In this document: piece by piece, positions 1 through 12,245 of the stretch
Layout of the letters: each line of letters starts with the position of its first letter
How positions within the stretch are numbered: position 1 is the first letter of the stretch
DNA from: Typhlomys cinereus
Lineage: Eukaryota; Chordata; Mammalia; Rodentia; Platacanthomyidae
NCBI GenBank assembly: GCA_023101885.1
Contig: JALPQD010000102.1
Location: 4,152,971-4,216,970 of the forward strand
Direction of reading: 5' to 3'
DNA length: 64,000 nucleotides
Position numbers and translations under genes: made by a program
Notes under the pieces: model-generated
Seen by the model: the letters and a program-made list of their open reading frames with translations, nothing else
Database searches by the model: none
What the model was told of the DNA's origin: nothing

Positions 1-210
1 AAAGTTAATAAAACTACTTTTGCCCACCAAAAAAAGTTATACCAGTATTTCCACAAGAATTACTGAATGTTGATTTTTGAAAGGTAATACATTCAGAGTC
101 CTCCCTTTCTTCCATGTAAGGATGTATTCATATCATACCAGAGATGTGCTTCAACCTACAGCCTCCACAAGGCATTGTCTCCACAGTGCTTTTTTCAATA
201 GTCTTAACCT
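1..210. other. Unique AT-rich sequence at window start
   Basis: No repeat family, RNA gene or coding signal recognised. Small open frames here lack any family resemblance. Confidence 0.5.
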
Positions 211-229
211 TAACAATTCTAGTAGTCTT

Positions 230-1335
230 TTTTTTTTTTGCAACGTTCTATTCTTTTTTTTTTAATTTTCGCTTATACAAACTTAACAGGTACACCGGTC
301 CCCTCCCGCCCTCCCCCCAAGCCCCTGTTCTCCCCTCCTCTCCCCCCTCCCCATCCCTCAATGCCTCCCCTCCCCATCTCCGGAGTATCCTTTAATGTGC
401 ATGCCAAACTCTCCTCTGGGTCCTCCTCTCCGATGAGGTGCAAGGATCCAGCGGCATTTCCCAAAACCCTTTCCTGTATTCCCCTTAAGCATAGGAACAC
501 TACTGTGGCTGTCAATCCCTAGCCTCCAAGGATCCTAGTGTCTTTAGTCCATGCTAGACTTTGAGGGGTCAATAATGTGTTGGACATTGCACAGGTCATG
601 CAAAGTCCTATTATGATTGCTTCGGCTCTAACTTGTGTGGAGTATCTTGCATATCATTACTCCTCCCATCGTTGTGCTCTTACAATCTTACCCCTCCTCT
701 TCTGCAAATTTCCCTGAGCTTCAGGATGGGGAGAGATTAGGCTGGCCTAGTTCTAGGTGGTTGATATAGAGTCTCTGATGTTCTGAATTATGGTTTGTTG
801 ATTTTTTTTTCAGTTTTGATGCTCCTGCAATGTCCGTGGCTCCATCCTGATGGGTATTAGATGTCACCCCCTGGCCAGAGATAAAAACTTGTTAAATTAG
901 AGTCTTATTATAAAAGTATAATCAAAGGTAGATGGAATAAAAGTAGGAGACTGTGGTGAGGGAGAGGTCAATCACCCATTAGCAAAATGGTTACTTTCTA
1001 TCTGCCAGACTGTATGCCCTCCCCTTCTGGTGAGATCATACCCCATCAGTTGCAAATGATCAGGAAGGAAAGTCTGTGAACTTAACCAGATGTCTCATTA
1101 CTTCCTTGCAGTCCTTGATGGTGGCCTATTTTCTCTGCTGTAACATGGTCCCCTCTCTCCTTATTTCTGGTGGGGCCTTCCTTCCCTATCCCTCCTGTTT
1201 ATAATCTTTGCAATTACTGTAGATATTACAGAGATTTATCTTTGAGTGTCTCTAAGTGGGTTTGGTACTAGGATCCACCTATTAGTGAGTACATATGGTG
1301 CTTAATTTTCTGTGTCTGAGATACTTTATTCAATA
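230..1335 (-). mobile_element. 5'-truncated L1 (3'UTR and last codons of ORF2)
   Basis: Inserted with a perfect 19-bp target-site duplication, taacaattctagtagtctt, at 211-229 and 1336-1354. Read on the minus strand it starts at the last codons of ORF2 (SQTQKI-type end near 1320), passes the typical 3'UTR with its purine-rich G tract (complement of 296-365) and ends in a poly(A) tail (poly-T at 228-262). The intact duplication indicates a fairly young insertion. Confidence 0.93.
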
Positions 1336-1354
1336 TAACAATTCTAGTAGTCTT

Positions 1355-1904
1355 GAAAAGGCTACTATACTACTACTAGACTTTTGAAAGAATTACTTTC
1401 AAAGTATGTCTTTGGCTCTTGAAAAAATAAGATTGAATGGTTTTAGATTATTTGGAGTTCTCAAAAGAAAAAAAAAAAACAGAATCCAATGTCTCATATG
1501 AGTGTAGATGGTAAATCTCAAAATTTGTAAAATTTTGGCAAGCTGGAGAAACACTAAAGTGGACATACAATTATAGTCTTAACAATATTGTACACCAAAT
1601 CCAAAAAGGGTGATCTTAAGATCTCAGAAAAACTTATGGTTCATTTCAAGTCAGAAAGCATAAAAATAAAGTCTCAGATCATAGACTCTTTCTGGAAAAA
1701 AAATCGCTGCAGATGTTCTGTTAAGATTGTGTAACGTTTTAACCACAATACTCATTTTATTAAGATGAAAGAATTTTACTTAGAACAATGTGAATAGTTA
1801 TCATCATGAAATATATATATAATTAGCCCCTCAGAAATCATTATCCCTTTATAACAGAAAACTTAGTGATTTCTTTGGTAGCTTCTGCTAATTCTGCTTT
1901 TCTC
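1355..1904. other. Unique AT-rich sequence
   Basis: No gene or recognisable repeat beyond short A-runs and an (AT) stretch near 1811-1822. Confidence 0.5.
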
Positions 1905-1914
1905 TTATAATTTC

Positions 1915-2182
1915 ATTTTTTAAACATATGTGCAAGTGCAGTTGGGGTGTTGTGGATGTGTGTGCATGTTGAGGCTCAAGGATGACTTTAGGAATTATTC
2001 TGGATTGCTCTACCTCCTTATTGCTTTTCTCTGGGTTTTCCTGGATCTACCTTATAGGTATGGAAGTACAGGCTGCCACCATATTTTCCCAGGGTTGTTT
2101 TGTGTAGGACCTGGAGTCCAAACTCAGGTCTTTTTGCTTGTAAGGCAAAGACTTTAAACCCTGAGCCATTTTCCCAGCCCTA
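1915..2182 (-). mobile_element. B2-superfamily SINE, older subfamily
   Basis: Minus-strand head is near 2180 (complement gives gggctgggaaaatggctcag) with a pol III B-box-like segment (complement of ctcaggtctttttgc) and a GT-rich tail region near 1921-1970. Flanked by a 10-bp duplication ttataatttc (1905-1914 and 2183-2192). Diverged from the young SINEs at 18.1, 20.6 and 55.9 kb. Confidence 0.85.
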
Positions 2183-2192
2183 TTATAATTTC

Positions 2193-4406
2193 CTCTTAAA
2201 TCATAACAACTATAACTAAAATCCTTTAAATGTATCAGTACATTCCTATGTCTTCAGCATAATGCAATCACTTTTAACATATCACATATGCAATGCATAT
2301 CCAATTCTGTAGTTTGATCGAAATTATGTGTAATCTCTAAACTCTGTTTTAAAAAAGGGGGGGGGGAATATCCTCAGTTCTAATACCAAAAATATCCTGG
2401 TCTTTTCTAAGACCTGAAGCTGAATCATATTTGGTGTAGATCTAAGCAGAAGCCAGGTCAGAAACTGATATTAAGTGGATAAATGAGTCTATGTTCAAAT
2501 TGAAAAATTTTTCCCACATAAAAGCTAGTGTTTCCCTCTGCTCATCTTAATCAAAGATTCAGGATTGTTTTGGACTATAGTGTCCATTAATGATTTTTCT
2601 TTATGTTTCGAAGGGAAGGGAGGGGAGGGAAGGGGAGGGGAGGGGAGGGGAGGGGAGGGGAGGGGAGGGGAGGGGAGGGGAGGGGAGGGGAGGGGAGGGG
2701 AGGGAGGGGAGGGGAGGGGAGAGAAAGAAAACTGGCCCAAATGCATATCTAAGTCTCCCTTTCTGAGCTGGTTTCCTTTCAGTCATATGCATACTTCAGA
2801 ACAACAATGTACCTACACAAACTGACCTCATTCCATCCTTTCTCTGTTGCCTATTAGCACTGCTCTGTTTTTGCAGAACAAAACAGGAAGGTCACTAGTA
2901 AGGCTGGACAAACATATAGGTTGCTTGAATTTTTCTTTTAAGTTAATTAAAAGAAAGAGGGCAAGACATCAATTATTCTAAGACCAAAGGGACTCCAGTG
3001 TAGTCTAAACAGATATTTAAGCGATTGCCCCTTGTCTCACTTCTCAACACCTCACGTCAAAGTCTCCTCTTGCTCCTAAGAGTGTACTACCCCCTGTGGA
3101 TTCTTCAGACCCCAAGTCTCAGCATGGTGATTAGTAGATGCCGTGCAACCCTGGGTCTGACTTCAATCACACTCTCCTTGAAAATTGCTGAGTTTTGACC
3201 CAGTGGCACAGCACAGAGCAAGACCTGTCACTGGGGCTTGATCCTCATTATAGTCCAAAGATTTCAGGAGATTGTTTGGTGTGGGTGGAATATCTTCCTT
3301 GTGGGTGGCTAATTAGTGCTTCCCCAGGGCTTCTGCTATGAATACTTAAGGGCAATCATCACCAGCTAAAGACACAGGGAGTGTATCTAAGCAATTTCAC
3401 CAAGTCAACTGACAACAGCTTGTAATATTAGCCCTGTTACATGAAGACAAGTGCTCTCCACCTGATGAAGCAGGAGACTGACATCACTCAATAAATCACT
3501 GCAGTATCCTTGAAAGCTGAGCATCAGTTCCGAGCCATTAATTTCAGCGAGGTCTTTTGACAGGATGTTTTGAGTGCATGAAAGAATGCACTGATAGCAT
3601 GTTTTCTTGAGCTAAATTATACAGGCAAATTCTTCTAAGTTACCAATCTGGTAAACCATTAAATCTCACAATTATCAAATAAATCTCTTGACAGCATCTT
3701 ATCACTCAGGAAATAACAATGCAATACAGATGCCTATCTAGCCTCTACCTTCATAGAAATACCCAAAGCTTCAAAAATAGGCTTCTGGATATTTGAATAA
3801 AACAAAGTAGGCATCAAATTTCTTCTAGTAGGCAAAAACTAGCTAACACTACCAAGCCCACCAGTTTATAACCAAACAAGGTCATCTGGAAAACTGAAAG
3901 TAAAATATGAAATAAATTTATGAAAGCTGCGTTTTAAAAAGTAATGAAGAGTGAAGTGTCCTATAGTCAGTGCCCAGTTAAAATCAGTCTTCAAGCAGTA
4001 TTTTGTGTATGTGTATGTGTTCCACAAACACTATGCACTTAATAATCAACATATATATGGGAAATTTTCCAATTTCTCATTTCATGAAATTTCATTAGAA
4101 ATTGAATAGTGTCTACACCATAGAAGTGTAAAAATTCTGATGGAAGAGTAGAAGAGGTCTCTAGGAAACAAGAGAAAGGATGCAAGTTTATTGATCTGCA
4201 TTTATTCTCAATAAAACTGAAAATTACTATTTTGACAGTTACCTATTTTCAGAATTTTTTTTATTTCAGAAAGAAAAGTATCTCATTTGTATTCTCCTAT
4301 TCTTTGACACTTCCTACATAAATAAAAAAAGTCTATATGTTTTTCACCCCTTATTGGCTATTCCCACTTCCTTTCCTCTCCATCCAGTTTCCCTCCTACT
4401 TTCACT
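2193..4406. other. Intergenic sequence without recognised gene
   Basis: Contains only the GGGGA microsatellite listed separately. The 3030-3560 part has a balanced, non-repetitive composition and may be conserved non-coding DNA. No open frame of interest was seen. Confidence 0.5.
2611..2722. repeat. (GGGGA)n microsatellite
   Basis: About 110 bp of near-perfect aggggaggggagggg repeats, purine on the plus strand. The open frames across it on both strands (GEGRGGEGRG / PLPSPPLPS) are simple-repeat artefacts. Confidence 0.97.
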
Positions 4407-4426
4407 TTTTTTTTTTTTTTTTTTGC

Positions 4427-5255
4427 ATGCGTGACCCAATGGGTATCTGATATGTCTGCATTGTCAATTGTCTGAATACCTGCTGAGGTATGGATGATCC
4501 GTCAGTAGGTAAATCATTGAATAAAGAAATTCCCCTTCTGTCTGATATTAACCTTCATTAGTATCTCAGGGATGTATCTTATTTCTTGAGATCTTCCCTT
4601 GTCTGTAGTGGAGTATTGATAGGCAGCTATTAGATCTTGTATCTGCAATGAGTTCTTGGGTGCAATGGCCCCATCATAACCAGAGGATACTTCTAATAAC
4701 ACTGCCCATCCACTGGCTCTTACATTGTTACTACTCCACTTACCCAAAGTTCCCTAAGCTTGGGATGGGGGTCAATTTTGATGTCCCATTTAGAGCTGAG
4801 TATTTGTTGAGTTTGTGTTTTTTATTCTCTGTGTTTTGACAAGAGGACACTTCCTGGTCCAGTGCTGAGAACTTCTCTAATCTGGTACTAGGAAATTTGA
4901 AGTTTCCGTCTGACTATATTTTACATACTTAGTGCTAATTTCTACTTCCCTACCCTTCTTAAAAGCTATCACCTTATTTTCCTCCCACTTAAAATGTTCC
5001 TCTCATTATTCCTTTTTTCATATTCTTACCTTGCTGAGTTCATTTACCGCCCCTATTTTAAGATTCTCCCCTAACTTACTTTCCTTTCTGCTTTATAGTT
5101 GTCACAGGAGTTTCTATTTAAGTACACCAGTCTGAAGGTTCAGTGTTAATATCTGCATATAAGAGAGAACATGCGGTGTTTGTCTTTCTGCATCTGAGAA
5201 AACTCATGCAATACAATGTTTTCTAATTCCATCTACTTAGAACTTTGAAACCAAG
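4427..5255 (-). mobile_element. Old L1 3' end (Lx-like age)
   Basis: Follows a T-run at 4409-4424. The stretch 4690-4840 (ccctaagcttgggatggggg ... gatgtcccatttagagctgag) resembles the older rodent L1 3'UTR seen on its complement. Segment 5155-5245 (agagagaacatgcggtgttt, then ttttctaattccatctac) is the complement of the conserved end of ORF2. Heavily decayed; boundaries approximate. Confidence 0.65.
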
Positions 5256-5479
5256 ACACATTCAAACTGAGAAATGACTATTCATTCAACCCTTGATTTG
5301 ATCCCAATGATGCTTGAGAAGTTTTCAGCACAATTGTTTATTTTCTATAACCTCTAGAATGCTCTCATCTCCACCAGTAATTCACAATAGATATAATTTA
5401 TTTGGAATGAATAAAGGTTCCAGAATTAAGTGCTTTTTCTTTACCTAAATACTTTATAAATGAGCTTTATATTACATTT
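5256..5479. other. Short spacer between two minus-strand L1s
   Basis: AT-rich, no recognised feature; may be unrecognised L1 remnant. Confidence 0.4.
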
Positions 5480-6579
5480 TTGTCTAGTTATACAAGTTCA
5501 ATAGTTACCCCCTTCATGTCCCTCCCCCTTCCCTTCCACCTGTTGCACCCATTGCACTCTCCCAGCCTTTCCACTCTTCCACTTCCTCTCACCCCTTTCC
5601 CTTCCTTACCCTTCTCTTGGTGCTTTCTGCTTTCTCCCTTCCATCCTCCAGAGCATCTATTTATGTGGATGCTGAATTTCCCTCTGCATTGTCTACTAGT
5701 GAGGGTTCAGGACTCAGTGGCATAGCTTGAGGCCCTTTCTTAGGCTGCCTACTAGCATGGGAACTCTATAATGACTATTTAACCCCTTGCCTCTAAGGAT
5801 CCTATGGCCTGAAGCTTTCTCCCCTGTGATCCGTGCTAGACTTTGGGGGGGGGGCGTTGCTGACATGTCAGCTATTATGTAGGTCAGGCAAGGTCCAATC
5901 ACATTGTGACTATATCCTGGCTGTTGCAGTCCTTACTTCTGTAGAGTATGTTGCATATTATTGCTTCTCCCCATCTTTAGGCTCTTACAATCTTGCCACC
6001 CCCTCTTCTGCAAGGTTCCCTGAGCTTTAGGATGGGGAGAGATTTGGCTGGTTTGGTTCTGGGTGAATATTGTAGGGTCTTTGGTGCTGTGAATTATGGT
6101 GTGTTGTTTTCAGTTTTGCTGTTCCTGCACTGCCCTTGGCTACATCCTGATTGGTTGTGGAGGTCATATCCTAACCAAAGATAAAAGGCTGTTTAAATGA
6201 AGATCTTGCTATAAGAAGAGACTCAAAGATAGATGGAAGAATATGAGCAGGATACAGCAGTGAGAGGGGTCAGTCTCCCGTATGCCAGTTGGTTAACATC
6301 TAACTGCCAATCCCTATAACCTCTCTGACTGGGGAAATCAAATTTGACTGGAAGGGAAGGGAAAGTGAAGTGCATCAGATGTCTTGCTACTTACATGCAG
6401 AACATGACCTTGGTCTAATTACTCTATTGAAGTTTATTCTTTTGTCTCCTTTCTTTTGAGGTCTTTCTACTTCTGTTTATAATCCTTTGTGATTACAGTG
6501 AGTACTATAGATATTTACCCTTGAGTATGTCACTAAGTGGGTTTGTAACTATGATCCACATATTATATACACACACACA

Positions 6580-9500
6580 CATATATATCATCCGACTTTT
6601 TGTGTTGATATGTCCCTCAATATAATTTTCTCTAATTCCATCCATTTCAAAGCAAATTTCATTAATTCGTCTTTTTTGAGGGCTGAATAGTATTCTATTA
6701 TATAAATATACCACATTTTCCTTACCCATTTGTCAACTGTTGGGCATTTGGGTTGATTCCATGACTTTGCTATTGTAAACAGTGCTGCAATGAACATGAT
6801 GTATGTGTGTCACTTTACTGACTTGCTGCAATCTGAGGGATTTCCCAGTAGTGGTAGAGCAGGGTAATATGGCATTTCAATTCTTAACTTTTTTAGAAAT
6901 TGCCATACTTATCTCCAGGTACATTGTATAAACTTGCATTCCCACCAGCAATGTTTAGTTTGTTTGTATTGTGGATTTTTGCCATCCTGACCAGGGTGAG
7001 ATGATATCTCAGGGTAGTTTTGATATGCATTTCCCTGATGGCTATGGCGGTGGAGCATTTTTTTTATGGTATTTGTTAGATATTTCAGTTTTGTCCCTGG
7101 AAAAGTTTCTTTTAAATTCCGCATCCTATTCTGGGAAATACCCCTGGGTCCTTGCACCTCATCAGAGAGGAGGACCCAGAGGAGAGTTTGGCTTCCACAT
7201 TAAAGGATGCTCCAGGGATTGGGGGGAGGGAGGCACTGGGGGATGGGGAGGAAGGGAAGAGGGGAGGGGAGAACAGGGGAGTGGAGGGAAGGTGGAGGGA
7301 GGGAGGGGACCAGTGTATCTGTTAAGTTTGTATGAGTGGAAATAATAATAATAAAAATAAATGTTTATTTATGTAAAAAATAAATTCCACACCCTATTTT
7401 TTATTGGGCTGTTGATGTTTAATTTTTAAATTTTTTGTATACGCTGGATAATAGAGCTCTGTGAAATGTGTGGTTAGTGAGGATTTTCTCTCATTCTGTG
7501 TGTTGTCTTTTTGCTTAGTGCACAGTTTCTTTATTTGAACAGAAGCTCTTTAATTTCATAGGATCCCATTTATTGGGTGTTGGTTCTATTGCCTGTGCTA
7601 TTGGGTTTCCGTTTAGGAAATATTGACTAGGCCAATCCCTACTCTTTCAACTAGGGTTTTTATAGTCTCTGGCCTAATATTAAGGTCCTTGATTTATTTG
7701 GAGTTGATTTTTGCATATGGCGACAAGTACGGGTCCAGTTTAAATCTTCTGCGTGTGGATATCCAGTTTTGCCAGCACTGTTTGATAAAGATGCTGTTCT
7801 TTTTTCCATTGAGGTTTTTGGGCCTCTTTGTCAAAAATTAAATGGCTGTAATTGCGTGGGCTTATACCTGGGTCTTCAACCTTTATCCATCGATCTACAC
7901 ATCTATTTTGGAGCCAGTACAAAGCTGTTTTTATTATTGTGGATTTGTAGTATAGATTTATATTGTGGATTTGTAGTATAGATTAATGTTTTTGTTACTC
8001 AGAATTGTTTTTGCTATCCTGGGCCTTTTGTGTTTCCATGTGAATTTTGAGATTGTTTAGTCAATTTCTTTAAAGATTTGCTTTGGGATTTTTAATGGTA
8101 TAACGTTGAATCTTTTGGTAGTATAGTCATTTTTATGATGTTAATTCTGCGAATCCAGGAGGATGGGAGGTTTTTCCACCTTCTGGTGTCTTCTATAATT
8201 TCTTTCGTTAGGGTTTTAAAGTTTTAATTATAAAGGTCTCTCACTTCTTTGGTTAGATTTATACCAAGGTATTTCATTTTTGGGGGGGGCTATAATAACT
8301 GGGACTCTTTCTCTTAGGACTTTTTCATTTTTTTTTTCAATCCTTGGTGTATAAGAAGGACACTGATTTTTGCATATTTATTTTGTAACCTGATTTTCTG
8401 CTGAACTTATGTCTTAGTTCCAGGAGTTTCCTAGGTTCTCTCAGTTATATAATCATGTTATCTGCAAATAGAGATATCTTCACTTCTTTTCTGATTTGTA
8501 TCGCTTTTATCTCCCTGTCTTGTCTTATGGCTTTAAGACTTCAAGTATAATTGAATAGAAGTGGTGAGAGAGACTAGCCTTGTCTAGTTCTTGATCAAAG
8601 TGAGAATTCTTCAAGTTTTTCCCCATTGATTATAATCCTTGCTGTTGGCTTGTTGCATACAGTTTTTATTATATTGTTGTAAGTTCCTTCCATTCTAACT
8701 GTCTCTAGGGTTTTGATCAAGGATGTTTGAACTTGTCAAAAGCTTTGTCTGTATCTATTGAGAGTATCATGTGGTCTTGGACTTTGGATTGGTTTATATG
8801 ATGGATTACATTTATTGATTTGCATATAGTGAGCGAACCTTGTGTGTCTGGGATAAACGTTACTTGATCACAGTTAGTGATCTTTTTGATGTGTTTTTAA
8901 ATCTGATTTGCTAAGCTTTTGTTGAGAATCTTTGAAGCTGTGTTCATCTAAGAGATTTGCCTACATTTTTCTTTTGAAGTGTATCTTTATGAGGTTTTAG
9001 GATTAGTATGATATTAGCATTGTGGAAAGTATTTTTAAGTGTCCCTTCACTATTTTATGGAGTAGTTTAAGGAATATTGGTGTTAGTCATTTTTTAAATG
9101 TCTGGTAGAATTCTGTGTTGAATTCATCTGTTCCAGGACATTTTTTGGAGGGAAGATTTGAGATTACTTCATTAATAGGACTTCATTAAATAGGACTATT
9201 TAAATAATTCCAAACTTCCTGATTCAATTTAGTAAGTTATGCTTACTCAGAAATCATCATTTCTTTCAGGTTGTCAAATATCATGAAGTACAAGATTTTG
9301 AAATATGACCTTATAATTCTCTGAATTTCTTGTGTATCAATTGTGATAACTCCATTTTCATTTCTAATTTTGTTAATTTGGGTTTTCTCTCTCTTGATTT
9401 TGGTTAATTTAACTAGGGGTGTGTCAATCTTACTGATTTTTTTCAAAGAATCAGCTTATTGTCTGGTTGATTCTTTGTATCTTTTATCCTTATCTCAATT

Positions 9501-10520
9501 TCAGATATTTCTCCCTTGATTTTTCTAATCTCCTCTCTTCTACTGCTTTTGGGATTGGATTGCTTTAAGCTGCATTGCTATTTATTTGTAACATTTCAGT
9601 TTTTTTTTTATATAGGCATTAAGAGCTATAAACTTACCTCTTAGGATAGCTTGCTTTCATTGTGTCCCAGAGATTTTGATATATTGTATTTTCATTATTG
9701 TTCACTTTTAGGAAATCTTGAATATTTTTTTGATTTCTTTATGAACCCATTTCTCATACTGCATTATCCTGTTTAATTTCCAAGGATTAGTGTATTTTCT
9801 GCTATTTATTATGTTCTGGATGTCAAGCTTAGGCCATGGTAGTTTGATAGGCTACAGGGTATAATTTCAACTTTCCTGTATATGCGAAGACTCATTTTGC
9901 GGACCAATATGTGGTCTATTTTGGAGAAAGTTCTGTGGGCTCCTGAGAAGAATTTGTATTTCTTGGTGCTTGGATGGAAGGTTTGGTAGAAATCTGTTAG
10001 GTCCATGTAGGTGTTTGATTTAGTTCCAATGTGTCTCTGTTGAGTTTTTGGCCTGTTGGTCTATCACATGTTGAGAGTGGGTTATCGAAATCTCCAACTA
10101 CCATCATTTGGGGATTGATTTGTTATTTTAGATGTTGCAGTGTTTGTTTAATGATGTGGAGGAACCTATATTAGGTGTGTGTATGTTCAGTATTGTGAAG
10201 TCTTCCTGGTGAATTGTTCCTGTGGCTAAAATGGAGTACCTTTCTGTATCTTTCATGATTTTCTTTGGTTTGAAGTCCATGTCAGATACCATAATCGTTA
10301 TACCTGCTTGTTTCCTTGTTACATTAACTTAAAGTATTTTTGAATAACCTTTTACTTTTAGAATGTGCTTATCTTTTGTGGTGAGATATATTTCCTGAAG
10401 GCAGAAGATGGATGGGTTTTGATTTCTAATCCATATTTGTAACCTATGTCTTTTTATTGATGAGATAATTCTGTTGACATTTAGAGTAATAATAGAGAAA
10501 TTACTTTTGATTGCTGACAT
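6580..10520 (-). pseudogene. L1 ORF2 remnant (endonuclease-reverse transcriptase)
   Basis: Runs from the start MSAIKSNFSIITLNVNRI (10520) to the C-terminal block ending near 6580. Endonuclease, RT and C-terminal parts are all traceable but spread over several frames, and the stretch is split by the plus-strand L1 tail at 7131-7381. No catalytic domain is intact. It derives from a non-LTR retrotransposon; no host role is implied. Confidence 0.85.
7131..7381 (+). mobile_element. Short L1 3'-end insertion nested in the minus-strand L1
   Basis: 251 bp of plus-strand L1 3'UTR (from ctgggaaatacccctgggtc through the G-rich tract to gtatgagtggaaataataat) plus A-rich tail. Flanked by a 17-bp duplication of ORF2 sequence of the host element: aaattccgcatcctatt (7114-7130) and aaattccacaccctatt (7382-7398), two mismatches. 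Confidence 0.92.
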
Positions 10521-10574
10521 TTTTTATGTTTAGTGGCTTTCATATGCATATCATTTAGTTTGTAGGTATTATGC

Positions 10575-11480
10575 TTCCCTTTTCCTCCTGGATACAGTTG
10601 TTCTTTTCTTCAAGCTTGAGTATCTTTTCTAGCATTTTTTGAAGGCCTGGTTTAGTGGTCATGTAAACCTTCCACTTTATAATCAAAAACTTTTCTTCGA
10701 TCTTTGATACTGGCTCATAGTTTTGATGGGTACATCAGCCTGGGTTGACATTTGTGCTCATTATATACTTGAAGAAAGTCTCTCCTCGCTCTTCTGGCTT
10801 TTACTGTTTCCATTGAAAAATCTTTCTCTTTGCCTTGTATGTATAGTGTTTTTACTATTGTTTGCCATGGAGTTTTGGGGTGCGGAATGCCTCTTGTATT
10901 TGTATGACTCTCTCTTTTCCTTTACGACAATCTGAAAATTTTCCTCAGGTGTGGTATTTTGGGATTCTTGTTCTGGTATTCCATGAATGAGCATATTAGG
11001 TTTCCTCAAAGTTTCTCATAATTCTTGAATATTCCTCTCAATTATCTTTTTGGCTTTTACAACTGGTGTGTTCTTCCATTATATTTTCAAGATCTGATAC
11101 TCTATTTTCTGCTTCTTTAGTTCTGCTAAGACTCTCTATTGTGTTCTGGGTTAGATAGTTGTACCTTTAGTTTGTGTTTAATCTGTGCTTGATGCTTTTA
11201 ACTCTGCTTTAACTGCTCTATGCCTATATTTGTTTCTTCAACTACTTTTCTTATCTTGTTTTCCTGTTCAAATTGGTTGATATTGTTATTTATCTCCTCC
11301 TGGATTTCTTCTTTCATTGTTTTGATCATAGTAAAGATCAAGCTTTGAAAATCATTATCAGGGATATAGCTTTCTTGGCTACTTTCTGGGAGTTTGTTCT
11401 GGTTGATTCCATCATTATGGGTTGATGCTTTTTGTAGATTTATTGTTTTGGTTTTTGTTTCTCGTGGATTTGCACCATGA
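10575..11480 (-). pseudogene. L1 ORF1 remnant (RNA-binding protein)
   Basis: The segment at 11009-10761 reads KPNMLIHGIPEQESQNTTPE on the minus strand, the start of the RRM-like core of L1 ORF1p. The coiled-coil part upstream (to about 11480) is recognisable only as nucleotide similarity to the copies at 48.8 and 56.4 kb. Multiple stops. Confidence 0.75.
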
Positions 11481-12245
11481 TCTGGCCATTTTTCATTTTA
11501 CCTCTTATGTCCTTCTTCATGTGTGTTTTTTGGCTGATCTGAATTAAACAGTATTCCTACACTTGAGAAGTTATTGCTAGTGTTTGTCTTTGAGTTGGAT
11601 GTGCCTGCCTGGTTGCTTCCAAATGAGGCTATTGGATTATTAGTACATCAGTTAAGATGGATTTAGTAGACAAAGATTGAACATTAGTATGATAGTGCAC
11701 TTTTTAGTTTTGGTTTAGTCCTTGAAGTTGTATGGGGTTTTGCGTGGGCTATATGGAAATCTTAAACTTTGGTGACTAACAATTGAGAGTAATGGAAGGT
11801 AAAAAGGGTTTACTTATCTTAAAGCTGGAAGTAATAATTCTCTCTTGTTTTATGGAATGACTTTAGAAGTCCTCAGATATGGTATTGGTCCCCTAGTATG
11901 TTGCCTGAGTTTTCTCTGGACTCTGTTGAATTCTAGAAAATTTTAAAGTTCTTTAATGATTACAGGGTGGGGGAAGGGTAAGAGAGAGAAAAAAAGCAGG
12001 AAGAGGAGAAGGAAGAAAAACACCACAGGAGGATGGATAGGTGTCATGGTGGAGGCTGCTGGGTATGCTGCTGTGACCAACCCTGAGGAGCAGGGAACCC
12101 ACTGGTATGCAGAGCAGAAAGGGCCAACTGGAAAGTGGACCACAAATGACCTGGGTCCTGTGACCTGACCTATGAGCCACAACGACCTTACCCCAAAGAG
12201 CAGGGAGCTCACTGGGACCTGGAGCACAAAAAGCTAGAGAATTGC

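Larger units (their letters stand above)
5480..12245 (-). mobile_element. Near-full-length decayed L1, interrupted by a nested L1
   Basis: On the minus strand the order is 5'UTR (about 12245-11490), ORF1 (about 11480-10575), ORF2 (10520 to about 6580) and 3'UTR (6575-5480). Recognised blocks include the endonuclease start (SIITLNVNRI, 10490s), endonuclease end ([13 protein letters not shown], about 9900), RT and thumb segments between 9200 and 7600, and the C-terminus (MFIAALFTIAKSWNQPKCPT, about 6797). All frames carry multiple stops and shifts, so it is dead. Nested insertion at 7131-7381. I did not find convincing target-site duplications; end coordinates are approximate. Confidence 0.9.

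Noticed and set aside
2525..2825. Gly-Glu-Arg-rich and Pro-Leu-Ser-rich open frames on both strands
   Set aside because: They are translations of the (GGGGA)n microsatellite.
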